Positions 44,936-58,700 of a DNA stretch of 64,000 bases are shown here, one piece after another (the stretch's first letter is position 1; the number at the start of each line of letters is the position of its first letter). A program made the position numbers and the translations under genes. A model generated the notes under the pieces. The model did not search any database. It worked only from the letters and a program-made list of their open reading frames with translations, and was not told the DNA's origin. The stretch comes from Acanthosepion esculentum (Eukaryota; Mollusca; Cephalopoda; Sepiida; Sepiidae). Location: positions 60,741,893 to 60,805,892 of the forward strand of contig OZ038479.1 in NCBI GenBank assembly GCA_964036315.1. Reading direction: 5' to 3'.

Positions 44936-46190
44936 TAACAATGGGTCGACAACAGAAAGGCATTCATCTTCAAGAAAGATCTACCTGCTGGACTGAAAAG
45001 ACACGTCACCCCACTACTAGAAACTAATTGAGAACTGCCTCCTTGCGACTGAAGATTTATGTCATCAACCTACAAACTCACTCAACTATCAAATTTTGTG
45101 TCTACTGACATTTTCCTACTCTGCAAAAACTCTGAAGAAAACTGAGTGTTTTTAACCCTTAACAACAATCTACTCGCTTAAAGAACGTTTTAGGCACTCA
45201 GAGAAATATTTTGAGCAAGCCTTTTTTCTGTTATGAACATTTTCTCTCCCTTTAAAGTTTTCTTCTCCCTTTCTTTCTCCCCGAATTGTGTTTATTCCTT
45301 TACCCTTTCTTTTGTACATGTAAACAAACACTTTCTTCTTTTACAACGAGCAGGAGTTTTGAGTATTTCTTTATTCATCCACCTAAAAGAGAGAGTTTGT
45401 CTGCTCTAATCTTTCAAGCCGTAGTTGCTTACTGTTTTTATTTAATTTTTGTCGCAATTTTTACCCTCAACCCTTTGATGTGGGGAAAGCCAGGACAAAT
45501 TTCTCACATTATTGCAAATGTTTTTCTTCGTGTGCTATTCTCTTGCTTAAAGATCAAAGTTGACTTTGATCTTGAAAAGAAGCATCCATTAAATTTTTTT
45601 ATTATTTCACCCCAAGCAAGGTGATAATGCCACTAAGACACAAGGAGTTACTGGGAGTGAAAGAGAACGAGAATATTTTAGTGAAGAGAAAGGACACTAA
45701 AAGAACACTGTTCAGGAAAACAGGAGATAGCAATTGGCATTACATTTAAATTTTTGAAGAACGTAGGAAGCAAGAAACTGGAAGAGAGTTCCACAAGTGA
45801 GAAGTGTGAGAAAAGAAACTATTAGAATAGAACATACAGTTGCATCTAGGTAGTTCAGCAGTAAAATAGTGAGACCTCATTGCGAAGTCAAGTTACTAAA
45901 GAGAAAAGATCATCAGAACAATTGCCATGAAAATATTTGTAGAAAAGTCAAAGCCACTTCATGATCATGGGAAAGTGACTGAAGTTGAGATGCCAGGTCA
46001 GGATCGATTACATTATAGACCATTCTTTGGAAATTATCAAGAATCCTGAGATATATAGTAGGAACACCAGATCAGTTATAGCAGCAATATTCAACGCATG
46101 GGCAAATGATAGATTTATGCATATGCAAGATGGGTTCTGACGAGAAATATTGTCTAGTACAATAGAGTGAACCAACTAGCAGTAGACCTA
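44936..46190. other. No recognised gene
   Basis: Includes an open frame of 112 codons at 45286-45624 without recognisable motifs. The right part (~45640-46190) may be 3' UTR of the LINE that follows on the minus strand. Confidence 0.45.
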
Positions 46191-46199
46191 GCAATTGAT

Positions 46200-48720
46200 T
46201 CAATATAATCAGTCTATGTCATGTCAAGAAGTTGCAATGAGTCACTCACATGGAGATCGGCATCAGCCATGGTGATAGAAGGCAGAGTGGGGTCTCTAAG
46301 ATGATTAAGAGAGAGCAGTTTAGTTTTGGAGGTATTAAATTTGACAAGCCATTCTTTGTGCCAGTTAACAACAGACTGAGGGTCGTTTTGGATATCAGCT
46401 GCCATTTTGACCTTATCAAATGGATCAGACCTGCTATTGAGACAGGAGTAAATGGTTGTGTCATCAGCATAGATCCCAAGTTGAGAGCTGATGTTGTTGG
46501 AAAGGCCATTAAAGAAAATTGAAAACAAAGTAGGACCAAGAATTGCGCCCTGGGCAACCCTCACATTAGTATGAAAGGATCTAAATGAGGGGCCATTCAG
46601 GATAACTTAAATTTCACGATTTGATAGGAAAGACCGGATCAGTTGAAAAATTTGTCCAGAGAAGGCCTGTATGCCAGACCTAGTTGAAAGCTTTTGAGAT
46701 GGCCAAAGCTACAGCCTGGGCTTCACCATTCTTATCTAGAGCATGATAGACTCTTTCCGCAGTTATTGTCAGTACATGAGCAGTTGACCGGGAGAAACAA
46801 AAGTCATATTGCTTGTCTGAAAAAAGGCCCTGTGATGCGAGATGCTAAACCAATTCAGCATTGATTAGGGCCTTTAGTAGTCTCCCCAAAAGAGACAGAA
46901 GGCTAATAGGCTGATAGTTGAAAGGGTTGGACAGTTCACGTGAGTTCTTAAAAACTGGAACAACAATTGATAACTTCCAGCAAGCTGAAAAGCAAGAGCC
47001 AGCGAAGCATGTATCATACAGTTTAAAGAGAACAGGAGCCAGTTCGGGAGCACACTTCTTAATGACTATTACAGGGATACCGTCAGGTCCACATGCTTTG
47101 TGTGGATCTAGGTTAGAGACAGTGTTAGACTGGTCCACTGGGATCCCAGTGGACCCCAAAGTGATGATCCATCACTTTAGAAATAAAAAAAAAAGAAAAG
47201 AAAAATATTGTGTAAATTCTGAGATGTAACATTTTCTTTGTGTAAAACCTTTTTTTGGTTCCTTTGATTAAGTTTTGGGATTAAATGGGTCCTTTTACAA
47301 GTTTACTCGGCAGAGATTTTCAACCCAGTTTGCCACTGGTTAGAGATGATAGCAGAAAGCATAGAAGGGGTTATATGTATATCACTCAACAAAGCCTCAG
47401 TTCTAAGTGGAAAGTTAGACAGGGATACTCCAGATGAGTCAAGAGCAGAGGTTAAGAATTTCATGGGCTAAGCATTCAGCTTTATCAGCAGCAGCAGAGG
47501 TTAACAGCTGAAATTGAAATAGAGGCCGTGCACTTATGTGACGCCATTTGTGGTGAAATTGTGATGAGTTTTGTGATGACATTCTCTGATTGTCCATCGT
47601 TCACTGCACCAGTGATGACATCCAAGGTTGAGTGCATTTGCATATACACCCAACTCACTATGTGCCCAGGTTCGTCCCCTTGTTGGCTGTGATCACTTTC
47701 AGCCAATAATAATAATGATGACAAGTGTTTTTAAAGACACTCGTTTGGAGTTCACAACAGTATGATATCTCACTTAGTAGACTATTTTTTCCTTCAGCTG
47801 AACTGCTACCTCCCTATCTTAGCTGGTCCCTTCCTCACTAGCCTCTGGGCTCAGTGACTCCGGATTCCTCACTACCGGTCCTTCTGTCACTGGCTGCTAC
47901 TACGTCTACTTCTCTCACAGAGGGACCCCCTTTCTCCCTTGACTCCCTGCTATATGGATAATTGCTGGAATCCTACCCACTCCATCCACTTGTGTCCCAG
48001 AAGGTTTGGGACCACCCAAAGGCCACATAGGGAGGCGGTCAAATCTTCACAGGACTATAGATAGTGTTTTATGGATTTATGTCTACAGCTGGCTTTGAAT
48101 TGGGAAACATAAAAATTATATCAGTGATCTTAGATAGTCATAAATGTAGTCCTGTGAAGATTTGTCATTTCAGTGCCAATGCTTGTACAGTTTGCCTTGC
48201 TCACAATTTGTTCATTTTATGTGCAAATTTAGGCTATGCCACTCTGGCCCTCTTGGACGTCTGAGGTAATTCATTCTCCAGCACAATACTATACTTCAGT
48301 CCTGAGGAGAGTGGGAGCAATAAAGGAAAAAGAGATAGCTAACAGTGTGTAATAATGAAGGAGGGAAACACATGAAAAAGTTGTCTGGAAACTCGAGAAA
48401 CATCAGAAGATTATCATGGATGTAAATACCAACGCCATGCATGTGAATGCTGGAAGCTTTTCGGCAAAGGGTAAGATAGCCTAGAACAGGGAATTCATTG
48501 GTAATGATGGAAGAATTTAAGTGCAAAGATATCTGGCGATTGTTCCAAGGGAAAAGATTCTATGCCGCATGAATGGATACCACGGATATTGGAGAAAGAA
48601 AGGTTGAGGGTGGTAGGTGTTTTTGTGTGTACTGGTTTACTCATATATCTCTTCATTGTGTTAGCCATGAGATTTGTATTTAGAAAAAGAAACACCAACA
48701 TAATTATCACTGCCATCCAT
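46200..48720 (-). mobile_element. Degenerate CR1/Jockey-type LINE
   Basis: Minus-strand order: endonuclease start at ~48630-48530 (TLNLSFSNIRGIHSCGIESF, EQSPDIFAL), endonuclease GVGIYIHDNLL at ~48450, reverse transcriptase fingers at 47159-46845 (CGPDGIPVIVIKKCAPELAP, VVPVFKNSRE) and the palm at 46564-46220 (GAILGPTLFSIF, then YADDTTIYSC). The polymerase box keeps YADD. Many frame breaks make it inactive. Confidence 0.8.
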
Positions 48721-48964
48721 GGTGATACAAACTAATTCAGAGGATAATGTGACCTCAGGGTTTCCCACTGGAAATACATGCAGGAACACCTATCCATGCA
48801 CAACATGGCACTACAAATACACTAATATTATGCAACTGTTGATCAGAGCAGCCTCTCTAAGCGCTAACAAAGAGTTTGAGCTCCTAACAACCAGTTGGAA
48901 ACAGCAGCCAGAAAACTGCCAACCCGGTATCCTCATAATGGAAATTTGCAGCCACTGATTTGTC

Positions 48965-49680
48965 TGATCACCAAACAGTTAAATCATTATGGCATTGGTA
49001 GGAGAAAGAACTGGTAAACCATATCCTAAACAGGTAACAAGGGATGATATACTATATCCCTGTTCAATAAACATGGAAGGAGTGTGGCCTGGATGATAGG
49101 TGAGCTTATCTACTCCTATTAATCTGTTCGCAGTACATTTTTGAATTGTTGACTTGAATGATATATATTCCTAATGGTCCAACTGCAAACTGCCTTTTTG
49201 ATATCCAATATTTTACCATCCAAAAACAGTGTAACTGCTGCACTGAGAATTTAAAAAAAAATTAAAGTTTAAATTAAATAAAATTTATTTCTTTTTTAAA
49301 AGAAAACAAAAGTGATGTGACTAACAATAAATCATAACTTATATGGTCTGGGTCATTAGATAATCTTTCTTCTTTCATTGTTTTCTTTCTTCCAATTTTT
49401 TTGTTGTTTTTTTCTATCTTGTTCTTTACATTTTTTATTTTTGTAAATTTAATTTTTCTTTCTTTCCTTTTAGTCTTTGCTGTTTCACATTTTTCCTTCT
49501 TTCATCCTTCACTTTCTCTTTTCTTCACTCACTCTTTTTTTTCATTACTTCTTTATTTTATTTTTCTTTCTTCATTCTCTTCCCAGAAATTATTATAAAT
49601 ATCTTACAGTACTTTCTTCTTTTTTAATTATTTTTTTTTCTATCTTTGGTCTCTTTTTTGCTCTCCTTCATTAATTTAAA
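48965..49680. other. Pyrimidine-rich 3' flank of ABCB8
   Basis: T/C-rich DNA at ~49360-49660 immediately downstream (minus strand) of the ABCB8 stop, so probably its 3' UTR. The Phe/Leu/Ser-rich open frames on the plus strand are translations of this tract. Confidence 0.5.
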
Positions 49681-49683
49681 GCG

Positions 49684-49788
49684 CTAAGCTTTTGCAGAAG
49701 AGCGATAAATATTGTCCATCAAACTCTGCTGTTGAATAAGCTTGTAGAATAATCCACGCTTCTCAAGAAGACTATTATGGTTTCCCAG
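49684..49788 (-). CDS. ABCB8: ABCB8 exon j (terminal)
   Basis: Codes [20 protein letters not shown] and a short tail [14 protein letters not shown] before TAG at 49684-49686. Acceptor TTCTTTCCAG. The [12 protein letters not shown] segment matches the usual C-terminus of ABCB8 nucleotide-binding domains. Confidence 0.93.
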   Translation of the reverse strand: MGNHNSLLEKRGLFYKLIQQQSLMDNIYRSSAKA

Positions 49789-52700
49789 CTGGAAAGAAAG
49801 AAAAAAAGGAAATATTATTTCTATCAAAAAAAAAAAAAAAGAAAGAAAGAAAAAAATCAAAAATCATATTTTGTTTTTCACATATAATAATCTAGCAGCT
49901 ATTTTATATATAGTAACTGCTTTCTCTTCAGATTAAAGTAAAATTTAAAGAATATTTTTTCTCAAGATATAAAGTTTACTAGAATAAAAACTAAGAAGAT
50001 TATGCCTATGCCTTATTGTAAAACATTTTTGTTCTGTATATACACTTTATCAAAAACAAAAACATTGAGTAACTTTTTTTTGACATACTGATCTTACCTC
50101 AACTATTTTCCCTTTGGCAATAACAGCAACAATGTCTGCATTTTTAATTGTGCTCAGACGATGAGCAATTACAATCACAGTCCGTCCTGGAATAAAAAAA
50201 GTATCATCATCATCATCATCATCATCATCCACTTTTGTAATTATAGGGGTGGGGATCTGAATACAGAAGCCACACTAAATCTCGTCCAAAACGGTCTATC
50301 AACGGCAGCCATCAGCAATTCTGGTATAGTCATACCTGTCCACTGTTTGACATTGTCCAACCAGTTTTTACGTTGATGTTCTCTCCTACATCCACCTTCA
50401 ATGGTGCCTTGCATGATGGTTTTGCACAAGCAGTAGTGCCTTGTAATGTGTCGAAACCACACCATTTTTCTCCATTTGACAGTGGCAAGAAAAGGTTCCT
50501 GGTGGTCCACAAAACTTTCAACCATTTTCTGAACAAACTCATTGGTTTTAAGTTCCCAATAGAAGATGCCAAGGAGTTTTCTCATGCATTAGGAGCTGGG
50601 ATCATTCTCTTTGTTTCTGCTAAAAGTATCCACGTTTCACATCCATATAGGAGAATAAAGACTATCAGCGATTTGTAGCCTGTACTTAGTTTGAAAGCTG
50701 ATTTTGCTCCTCCATATTCTTGACAATTTGGCCATCACTGTTATGGTTGTGGCAAAAAAATCATATTGAAAATAGTCATTATGAAAATCTATAGCAAATA
50801 ATTTACTATAGAAGTGTTGTTCTTGTAATTTATTTGCATTGCAAATAATTCATAAAGTTTGAGAGATTTATAAAAATACAACATTCAAAATTAAATAAAA
50901 TGAAAGAAAACTTTTTTTTTATTAATCTTAAGCCTTTAATCTATATAGCATTTGATAATAAGATTATAACAACAATAATTCAAACAACTGTAGAAATTCA
51001 TCAAAATGTAAATAAATAAATCTTTTAAATCAATTCATACTTAAAGGAAAACAATTGGTTTAAGATCAAAATCTACCATTAAAAGAAATGTTTATTCTAT
51101 TTGTGTCTATTCATGAATATCATCATCATGGCAGTAGTAATTCCTAACTTTTAATTTTCACAGACTTTAAACATCTGAAAATGTTTTACAAAATTAATTG
51201 CACTTTTAGGCTGAAGTTTATTCTGGTTGTTATATTTTCATTAATAATTAAATAAATATCATAAATCCATTGCAGACAGAAATTAACAATCATTTAAAAA
51301 GCTTTTGCATTTCAGATCAAAATAGCCAGTTAATTATTTGATGAACTTAAAAATGATATTTTATACTGGAGAATGACTAATCTCTTTGATGTAATTGATA
51401 TAGAGTCATTCATTAATTTATTGTAAATTACAATAAATATGAATCAAAACTAAATTTGCCCAAAAGTGTGAAAAGGTGGAGATTCTTGACTTATATTGAA
51501 ATGGTGATATAGTACATTGTAATAAATTGACTGGTCTATAAATTGATCATATGATCGGATTTGGGGAAGTGAATTGAGCCTAAACTTGTTCAGCCTGCTC
51601 TTGGGTGACATACAAAAAATGTTTAATAGGAGCAGAATATGGAACTTTTATTTATTTTGGTAAAACAATTACTCACCATGACAAACTTTGTCCAGAGCTT
51701 CTTGGACAATTTTCTCAGATTCTGTGTCAAGGGCACTGTTGTCAAAAATGAAAAATAAAGAAATATGAAAATATATAACCATAGAAAATACAATGAAGCA
51801 ATTGCGTAGCAATTTTTGTTTTCAAATATTAAGCAAGACGTGTATTGGATTTTAATCTTGTTTAATATAAAGACAACAAATAAGAATCAAAGTCAAGCTG
51901 TCAGTGTCATTATTGACAATATTCATCCATTCATGGAATACTATGTTTTAGTTTTTGAATCACTAACAATTGCATTTTTTCATGCCTTTTGATTAGTCTA
52001 AACTGAAACAATTAGATAAACAAATACATAAAATAACTTCATATTGACTGAAATAAAAACTATATACTACAGCTTGTGATTTGTGGCTTTCCATTTATAT
52101 ACAAAAGATATATACCTAGCATTTTTTCTAGCTGAAAAAAAGATAAATTAATCAAATTATTTTTTGTCAAATTTTAAACGAATTCATTAAAATATTTAAT
52201 GGATATTTGAAAACTAACAGATTTAAACATGTTTAGCAAGTAGGAATTTTTAAAATTTACAAATAATACACTTTGATCTTAGGTTATAATAACTATTTTA
52301 TGCTGAAAAAAATCAAACGCCTTCCTGCTGTGAATTCTTGTGATCTGTTAATTGACATGCTAAATAAAAGTTTATAAACCTAGCCAATGCAAATTAATGA
52401 CAATAGATTTTAATATGGTCAGTTTAAGATAATTCTTCTATATAACTTTAAAAACTTTTTTTCTGAGCCTATTTAGAAACAATATATAACACTAGCATAA
52501 GTTATAGATTTCACCTTGTGGCCTCATCAAGGACAAGAATTGCTGGATTTTTCACCAGTGCTCTGGCAATGGCTATTCTCTGTTTTTGCCCACCAGAAAC
52601 AGTCACACCTCGTTCACCCAGGATAGTGTTATATCCTTCGGGGAAATCTTGAATGAAATTGTCAGCATTAGCAAGTTTAGCTGCGTCTATAACCTGCAAG

Positions 52701-55700
52701 ACAAAACATACAAGTATACACAAATTAGGTTAAGATATTGTCAGAAGTTACGAACATATCAATAATGCCTTCAATGAGACAGCAGTTGGAGTTCAAATTT
52801 TAGGAAAATTCTGGTATTAAAAAGTAATTCCTTACACTTTTTTTCCCTTTTATATCATTTTAACTTCCTATATAAATACCAAGTATCACTCAAAACTTCA
52901 TTAAAGTAAAAATTGATTCTGTTTTTATTTGAATATCATGTTTCAAACAGATATAACAGACACTGCACCCCAAGGAAAAATCCTCCAGAATTATGTTGTT
53001 CCTTACTGAAGCTGAGAAGCTGGTTGAAGTGGTAATTTGAGAGAGCTATCTGGCTTGAGAGATCCTCAGAAAATGATAAAGACAATGTTTATAAGGAAAT
53101 GATTTATTAATAACAGTGATGGATTGTCGTCAAATGTTCAATTGATAAGGTTTTGCTATATAAGCAGAAGAACATAGACTCTTAGAGTAAATTTCTGGCA
53201 GCATCCCATGCTGCTACCAGAATCCTCACCAGTCAAGTTGCTTCCCAGCCATGTGCTGTGGCTGGTTGAATACAAGACAGGCAAAGAGACCCGTAGTGAC
53301 TACTGATGTTGATGTTATGAATATATAAAGTACAATCTCCTTCACTGCTTAAAGAATCCAGTTTAGATTCAATTTATTTAAAAATAAATTTTGCAAGTTT
53401 CCATTTGGTGTTACTATTGGCTTAGTGACAGATTCTACTGGGTGAACATTGGTTTCAGTTTTCCACTGGAGTCTGCTGAAGTGAAAGCATCCATGTAATC
53501 ACAATAAAACCACTATAGATGATATACCAGATATAAGTGGAGGTGGGATTAAGTGGTTGCTGTAGGGACAAAAAAGGAAAATTACATTTTGACAACACTA
53601 ACCATGTGGTCCATTCACATTTTAGCAAGAGTTGTACTAAACATTACAAGTGCTACTTGCTAACAAAGCCATCGTTTTGTCATATCTGGTACTTGTGTCT
53701 CCGCCCACCACTATTATCATACAAGCACTTTTCCTTATATTTTGCCAACAATAAATAAAATGACTATTATTCATATATATTGTACCAAATAAGGATGATT
53801 ATGCTCATGTAAACTTAAAACAAGAATGAAATATGGAAAATGCCACTGAATATATAATAATGCCATATCAAGTCTTAAACAATTTAATCTTGCAAATTCT
53901 TTACCTCAGTATCTGTAGCATCTGGATTGCCGTAACGTATATTTTCCATGACAGATGTGGCAAATAATACAGGTTCCTGAAGAAAACAATATAAAGTTAT
54001 AGTAATCAGATGAATATATCTAAATGCATATTCATTGCTTAATATCATTTAATAAATATAAACAAAATTCCATTATGCTTATAGTACTAAGTTTTCTAAA
54101 CTTCTTTGATGAAACAATATCATGATAATTCATTTTGGGTTTAGATTTTCTTTTTGTTGACTTTAATGGTTGCCATCAACACATTTTTATTTTAATTCTA
54201 CAGTCATTAGCAGATTAGAAGAAGAAAAATAGCAATTTCTAATGAGATTTTAACTCACAACCCTTGTAAGTTGGGGACTGTACCGTACTCTCATTTTTGT
54301 TTATCTTTGAATATTGAACCTTACTGGTTAACCCACGAAAACTAACCAATAGACATCGTAAAAAATTTATCAATATTTTTACAGTCTTCATTAACTGATG
54401 TTTTTACTTACCCTATTGTTTCTTTAGACTAGTAGTATTAGCTGTAATAGTATTGGATCTGAATTTCTTAGATGAAGCTTCGTTATTGTTTACCAGTTAC
54501 AGAATAAATATAAAAACCACCCAAGGGTTGAAATGAAAAGCAACGAAAATAAGAAAAGAAAAAACTAATCAAAAATTAATAATTGCAAACTATGTTCCTG
54601 TATTTGAATTAATATGGCTTTAGAAATAGATATTCCATTGTTGCCTGATCAAGTGCTACTGAACTCTGTCACTGTATAGTCTTAAAGTAATTTATAATTG
54701 AACATATTGCCAAATATACATTCATGTCACAAGGAACATTTACAAAGATCTTTTTAAGTTATTTAGGCTGCTATCTTTAGCCATTAGGGTTAATAAAGAT
54801 TATTTGGGTTGTATACACAAATGTGCATAGATTTTGAAAATAGTCAATAAAAAAAATTAAAGTTAATACAAATTTTGTTTTCTTGATTCCCAAACAGCAG
54901 ATTCACTACCGTAAAAGTATGGAAGAGGTGAGGGGCAAATTTATTAAAATTTGAGAAAAATATTGTTCATGAAAATGGGCCGCAGAAAGATCATCTACCG
55001 GTTGTGTGTTTGAGAGCCCTGCATTCGCATTTGCACAACAATTATACATACTTGACAATATAAAATGTATAGCATCCTGATAAATACACATCTTTTTAGA
55101 TTCCACGTATCTTCAGGACTTAGGCAATCATTGCTCTCCACAGATCCCTTTTCTTTATAATTTGTGAATTGCTATACCTTCTTGGCAAAGATAGTGGAGT
55201 GATTTCACTTTGCCATCTCCATGTTTTGAAATTTTGGAGTGTTTTTTCTCCTAGACTGGCCACCAATCAACATTAAAGAACCAAGTCTATCCTGCCATTT
55301 AAGCCATAGCTAGGTGGAGAAGAAATGGATTCATTCATTTCCAAGTGCTTTCTGAATTCACTTCACATGTTGATAAGTGTTATGTCTCCACATATCCTTA
55401 TATACACACAAACAGAAATAGATAAAAATTCCAAACCTGGTTAATGAAGCCAATTACTTTTCTTCGCAACCATGAGGGATCCAAAGATTGCACACAATGT
55501 CCATCAACCAATATTTCTCCTGAATCAACATCATAGAAACGCTCCAAAAGCAAAACCACTGTTGATTTACCTGAAGAGAACAAAATAGTGACAAAATATA
55601 AAATACCGTTAAAACTGTTTTTCAAATATACTCTATATACTTATGTAACATGTGACCTTGCATACATGAAACCTCCAAATTTTCACTTATAAAAAATGAT

Positions 55701-58700
55701 TTCATCATGTATTTCATGTATCATGCGATTTCCTTTTTTGAGAAACCAAATTCCAATAGACTAGCCTGTTTTCCTCTATCTTTTTATTAAAAAACTAAAA
55801 GAGAATGATAAAAGTTTTGTTAGTAACGCTATACTCGTTGCGTAAATGTGTACAGCCATAAACAGCTGAACAAAAAACAGCTAAACGTCTTATAAACGTA
55901 GACAATGGAAAAGATATTATGTTTGTATGTTATAAGATGATACTATTATGTGACTATTCCATGCATTATTATTGGACACAGTTAAGTAAAACATAAGCTT
56001 TATCAAAATCATGTTTATTTTAAATACAGCTGCACTTTTCAACTACTGTAAATGGATATGCAGTTTGGTCAACGGCATAACCAGGGCCAACAGTACACAT
56101 GCTAATTTTATATCTTGTGTATGATGCAACCCCCTTAAAATTAGCTTCAAAATTAGGTCTTCAAAAGTTGCATGATATGTGAGTAGATACAGTATATAAG
56201 TGAATATGTGTACAAATATCCAAATTCAAAATTTATTAAGCCTATTCTAGCATGTGTGGATAACAATGTTTACTGGTACAGAAAGTGGAATTGGCATGAT
56301 GAGTTCAAATTCTGACCATGTCTGTTCACTTTGCATTAATGCCCTTGGGAAGGGCATGAATCCATATTCTGCTAGCTATGGTATAAAAAGCAGGACAGAC
56401 TGAGTTCTCTTGCCTTCAGTAACAGTTACATAGGAAAAGGACAATTCTGAAATCACCCCACTCAAAAAATAATAGACTGGGCCATTTAGCCTTGGAAGGC
56501 AATGTAGAAGGGCAACTTTAAAGTCAAAACCCTCCTAAAGAAAGATAAGTCCCATCAGGCTATCTTGCTCTAGACATATGGTTATGGCTGCACAGCTGTA
56601 GTACATGAGGTGTCTCTTCAGTCCTAATGGGTTACAAGACTTGCCCTCAGCTGAAATCTCTGTATTTTGACAGGCAGGAGTACAATGTTTTATCACCAAT
56701 GCTCCATCTTCCTTGGATACATCCAAATAATGTATCAGCAATTATGAAATAAAACTTTCCTTAACAGTTTGGAGTTATGTATCTTTCTATAATGAAGAGT
56801 AATTTTACAAACTGAATTCAGTATTACTTACCTCCTCCGGATGGTCCAACCAGAGCCACCATTTTACCATTGGGGATCTTCAGAGAAAAGGCTGAGAGAA
56901 TTTGCTAAAACAGAAATATAAAAAGAAATTAAAAGGTTCCCTGAATTTAGCAAAAGGTTGTATTTTGGTGCTGAATTGTTCAATCATAAAAAATTGACTG
57001 CATTGTTGTTATTCTGTGTTGCTATAGTCTTCAATTCAAAAAAAAAAAAATCACAACTAGTTGATTCTTTTTCTTGTTTTCTTTTCATTTTATTTAAAAG
57101 CATCTTAAATTCTCTTTCTTATTTAGACACTTCAGCTTGTTGGGGGCCAGGGTATATGTTGTGGGATAAACACATATGTCTCCCAAAATGCTCACAACAA
57201 ACATAGCAGACTTGAGATGTGAGGCCACCTAAAAATGTAAAGAAACAAAAAGGCTACAAGTGACAAAGACAATAATGTGTGTAACAAATGAATGTGGAAA
57301 CCTTTTGGTCCAAAGTATGTGAAGTGAGTGAATGTGAGTACGTACATGTATGTGTATGTATTGGTCATGCATTTCACAAAAAGGGAAAATGCAATCTTTT
57401 GCGAGAAATTTACCTGTTGCCATATAAGCAAGAGAATGATAAAAAAAATTATTACAGAGTATTTATAATGTTGGAGAGCGTCCCCTAGGAACAGTTTCGA
57501 AAATTAGGAGGAAATAACCCGACAAGCTTTTTCAACCAATTAACTTTCAAAAGTCACAAATTATATTAATTTTTTTTCTTTTACATTCACATTTTCTCCC
57601 CATGAAAACAATGTCAACTACTATTTCTTTTATAGCTGTCTATTTTCATAATTACTAACATAAGCAATACAGAAAATAATATGGAATGAGTTGAATAAAA
57701 TATTTTATGGCAATTACAAATATGTGTAAAATTTTTATAATTAAGAGATGAAAATAAAATAAACAGAAATAAATAGAAATTGAACAGATAAAAAGAACGT
57801 GATAAAAGAGTCACAATCAGAAAGAAAAGCTCCAAAAAATAAACAATCGCTGATTCTTTTTAAGTAATAGATTTGTATTAGGTTGTTTGGAAGGTAATAT
57901 GATATTTCCAAGGAAATAAAATGGATGCAAATATAATTCAGTTAAATTTTGCTAATCAAGAACATAATTGCCATCTTTATGATGGTAATTATATTCTTGA
58001 TTAGCAAAATAGCAATTACAGTAGACCAATGAAAAGGTAAGTGTTAGGATGGAAATGTATCAGCCTACTGATCATTTTTTCCTGGAATTGTTTTAAGTAA
58101 GGCTGTATATTGACATACTAGATGAGAAAATTTTATTAACCAAAACTAAAAGTTCTTCAAGCTCCAAGTAACTCATACTGGACTAGATAAAAGTAAAACA
58201 TTGTATAGATGAAGTCCAACTTATGTCAGTTTGACATAGGGTGGTGAAAACTGCTTTTTGCATTTTTTGTTCATATTCAGTACCCATTAGTCATCTTCTG
58301 TACAAATCCAGTGAAGATGGTTTTCATTTTGATTTAGCAAATATTTTATTATTTTACTAGATTATGATGAAAGTCCATGAGAACCCAAATTCTCTTTTAA
58401 TTTGCTTGAAATGCTCATATATAGTTGAATATGATGCCATTTTCTTTTTTGCTAAATCTTTGCTTCTTTGATAATGGCCAGCTTCAACAGATACCTTAAA
58501 AAAGAGGTCGGTCTTCAGAATCAGAAAAATTATTGTCACCCTTTTCAAATTTGTTAAACTTGCAATTGCACAACTACTGCACCTAGCTGCATAGCATAAA
58601 CTTTCATTATCTGTGCTGCATTAGTGCCTCATGGTGAATGTGTCACACTTTCTCTCCTCTCTCGGAATTAAACAAACTATAAATGAACAACCTGATAGAG

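Noticed and set aside
45286..45624. 112-codon open frame with hydrophobic stretches
   Set aside because: No family likeness or splice signals; close to LINE-derived DNA.
49401..49674. Phe/Leu-rich open frames resembling membrane proteins
   Set aside because: They translate a pyrimidine-rich tract in the likely ABCB8 3' UTR on the opposite strand.
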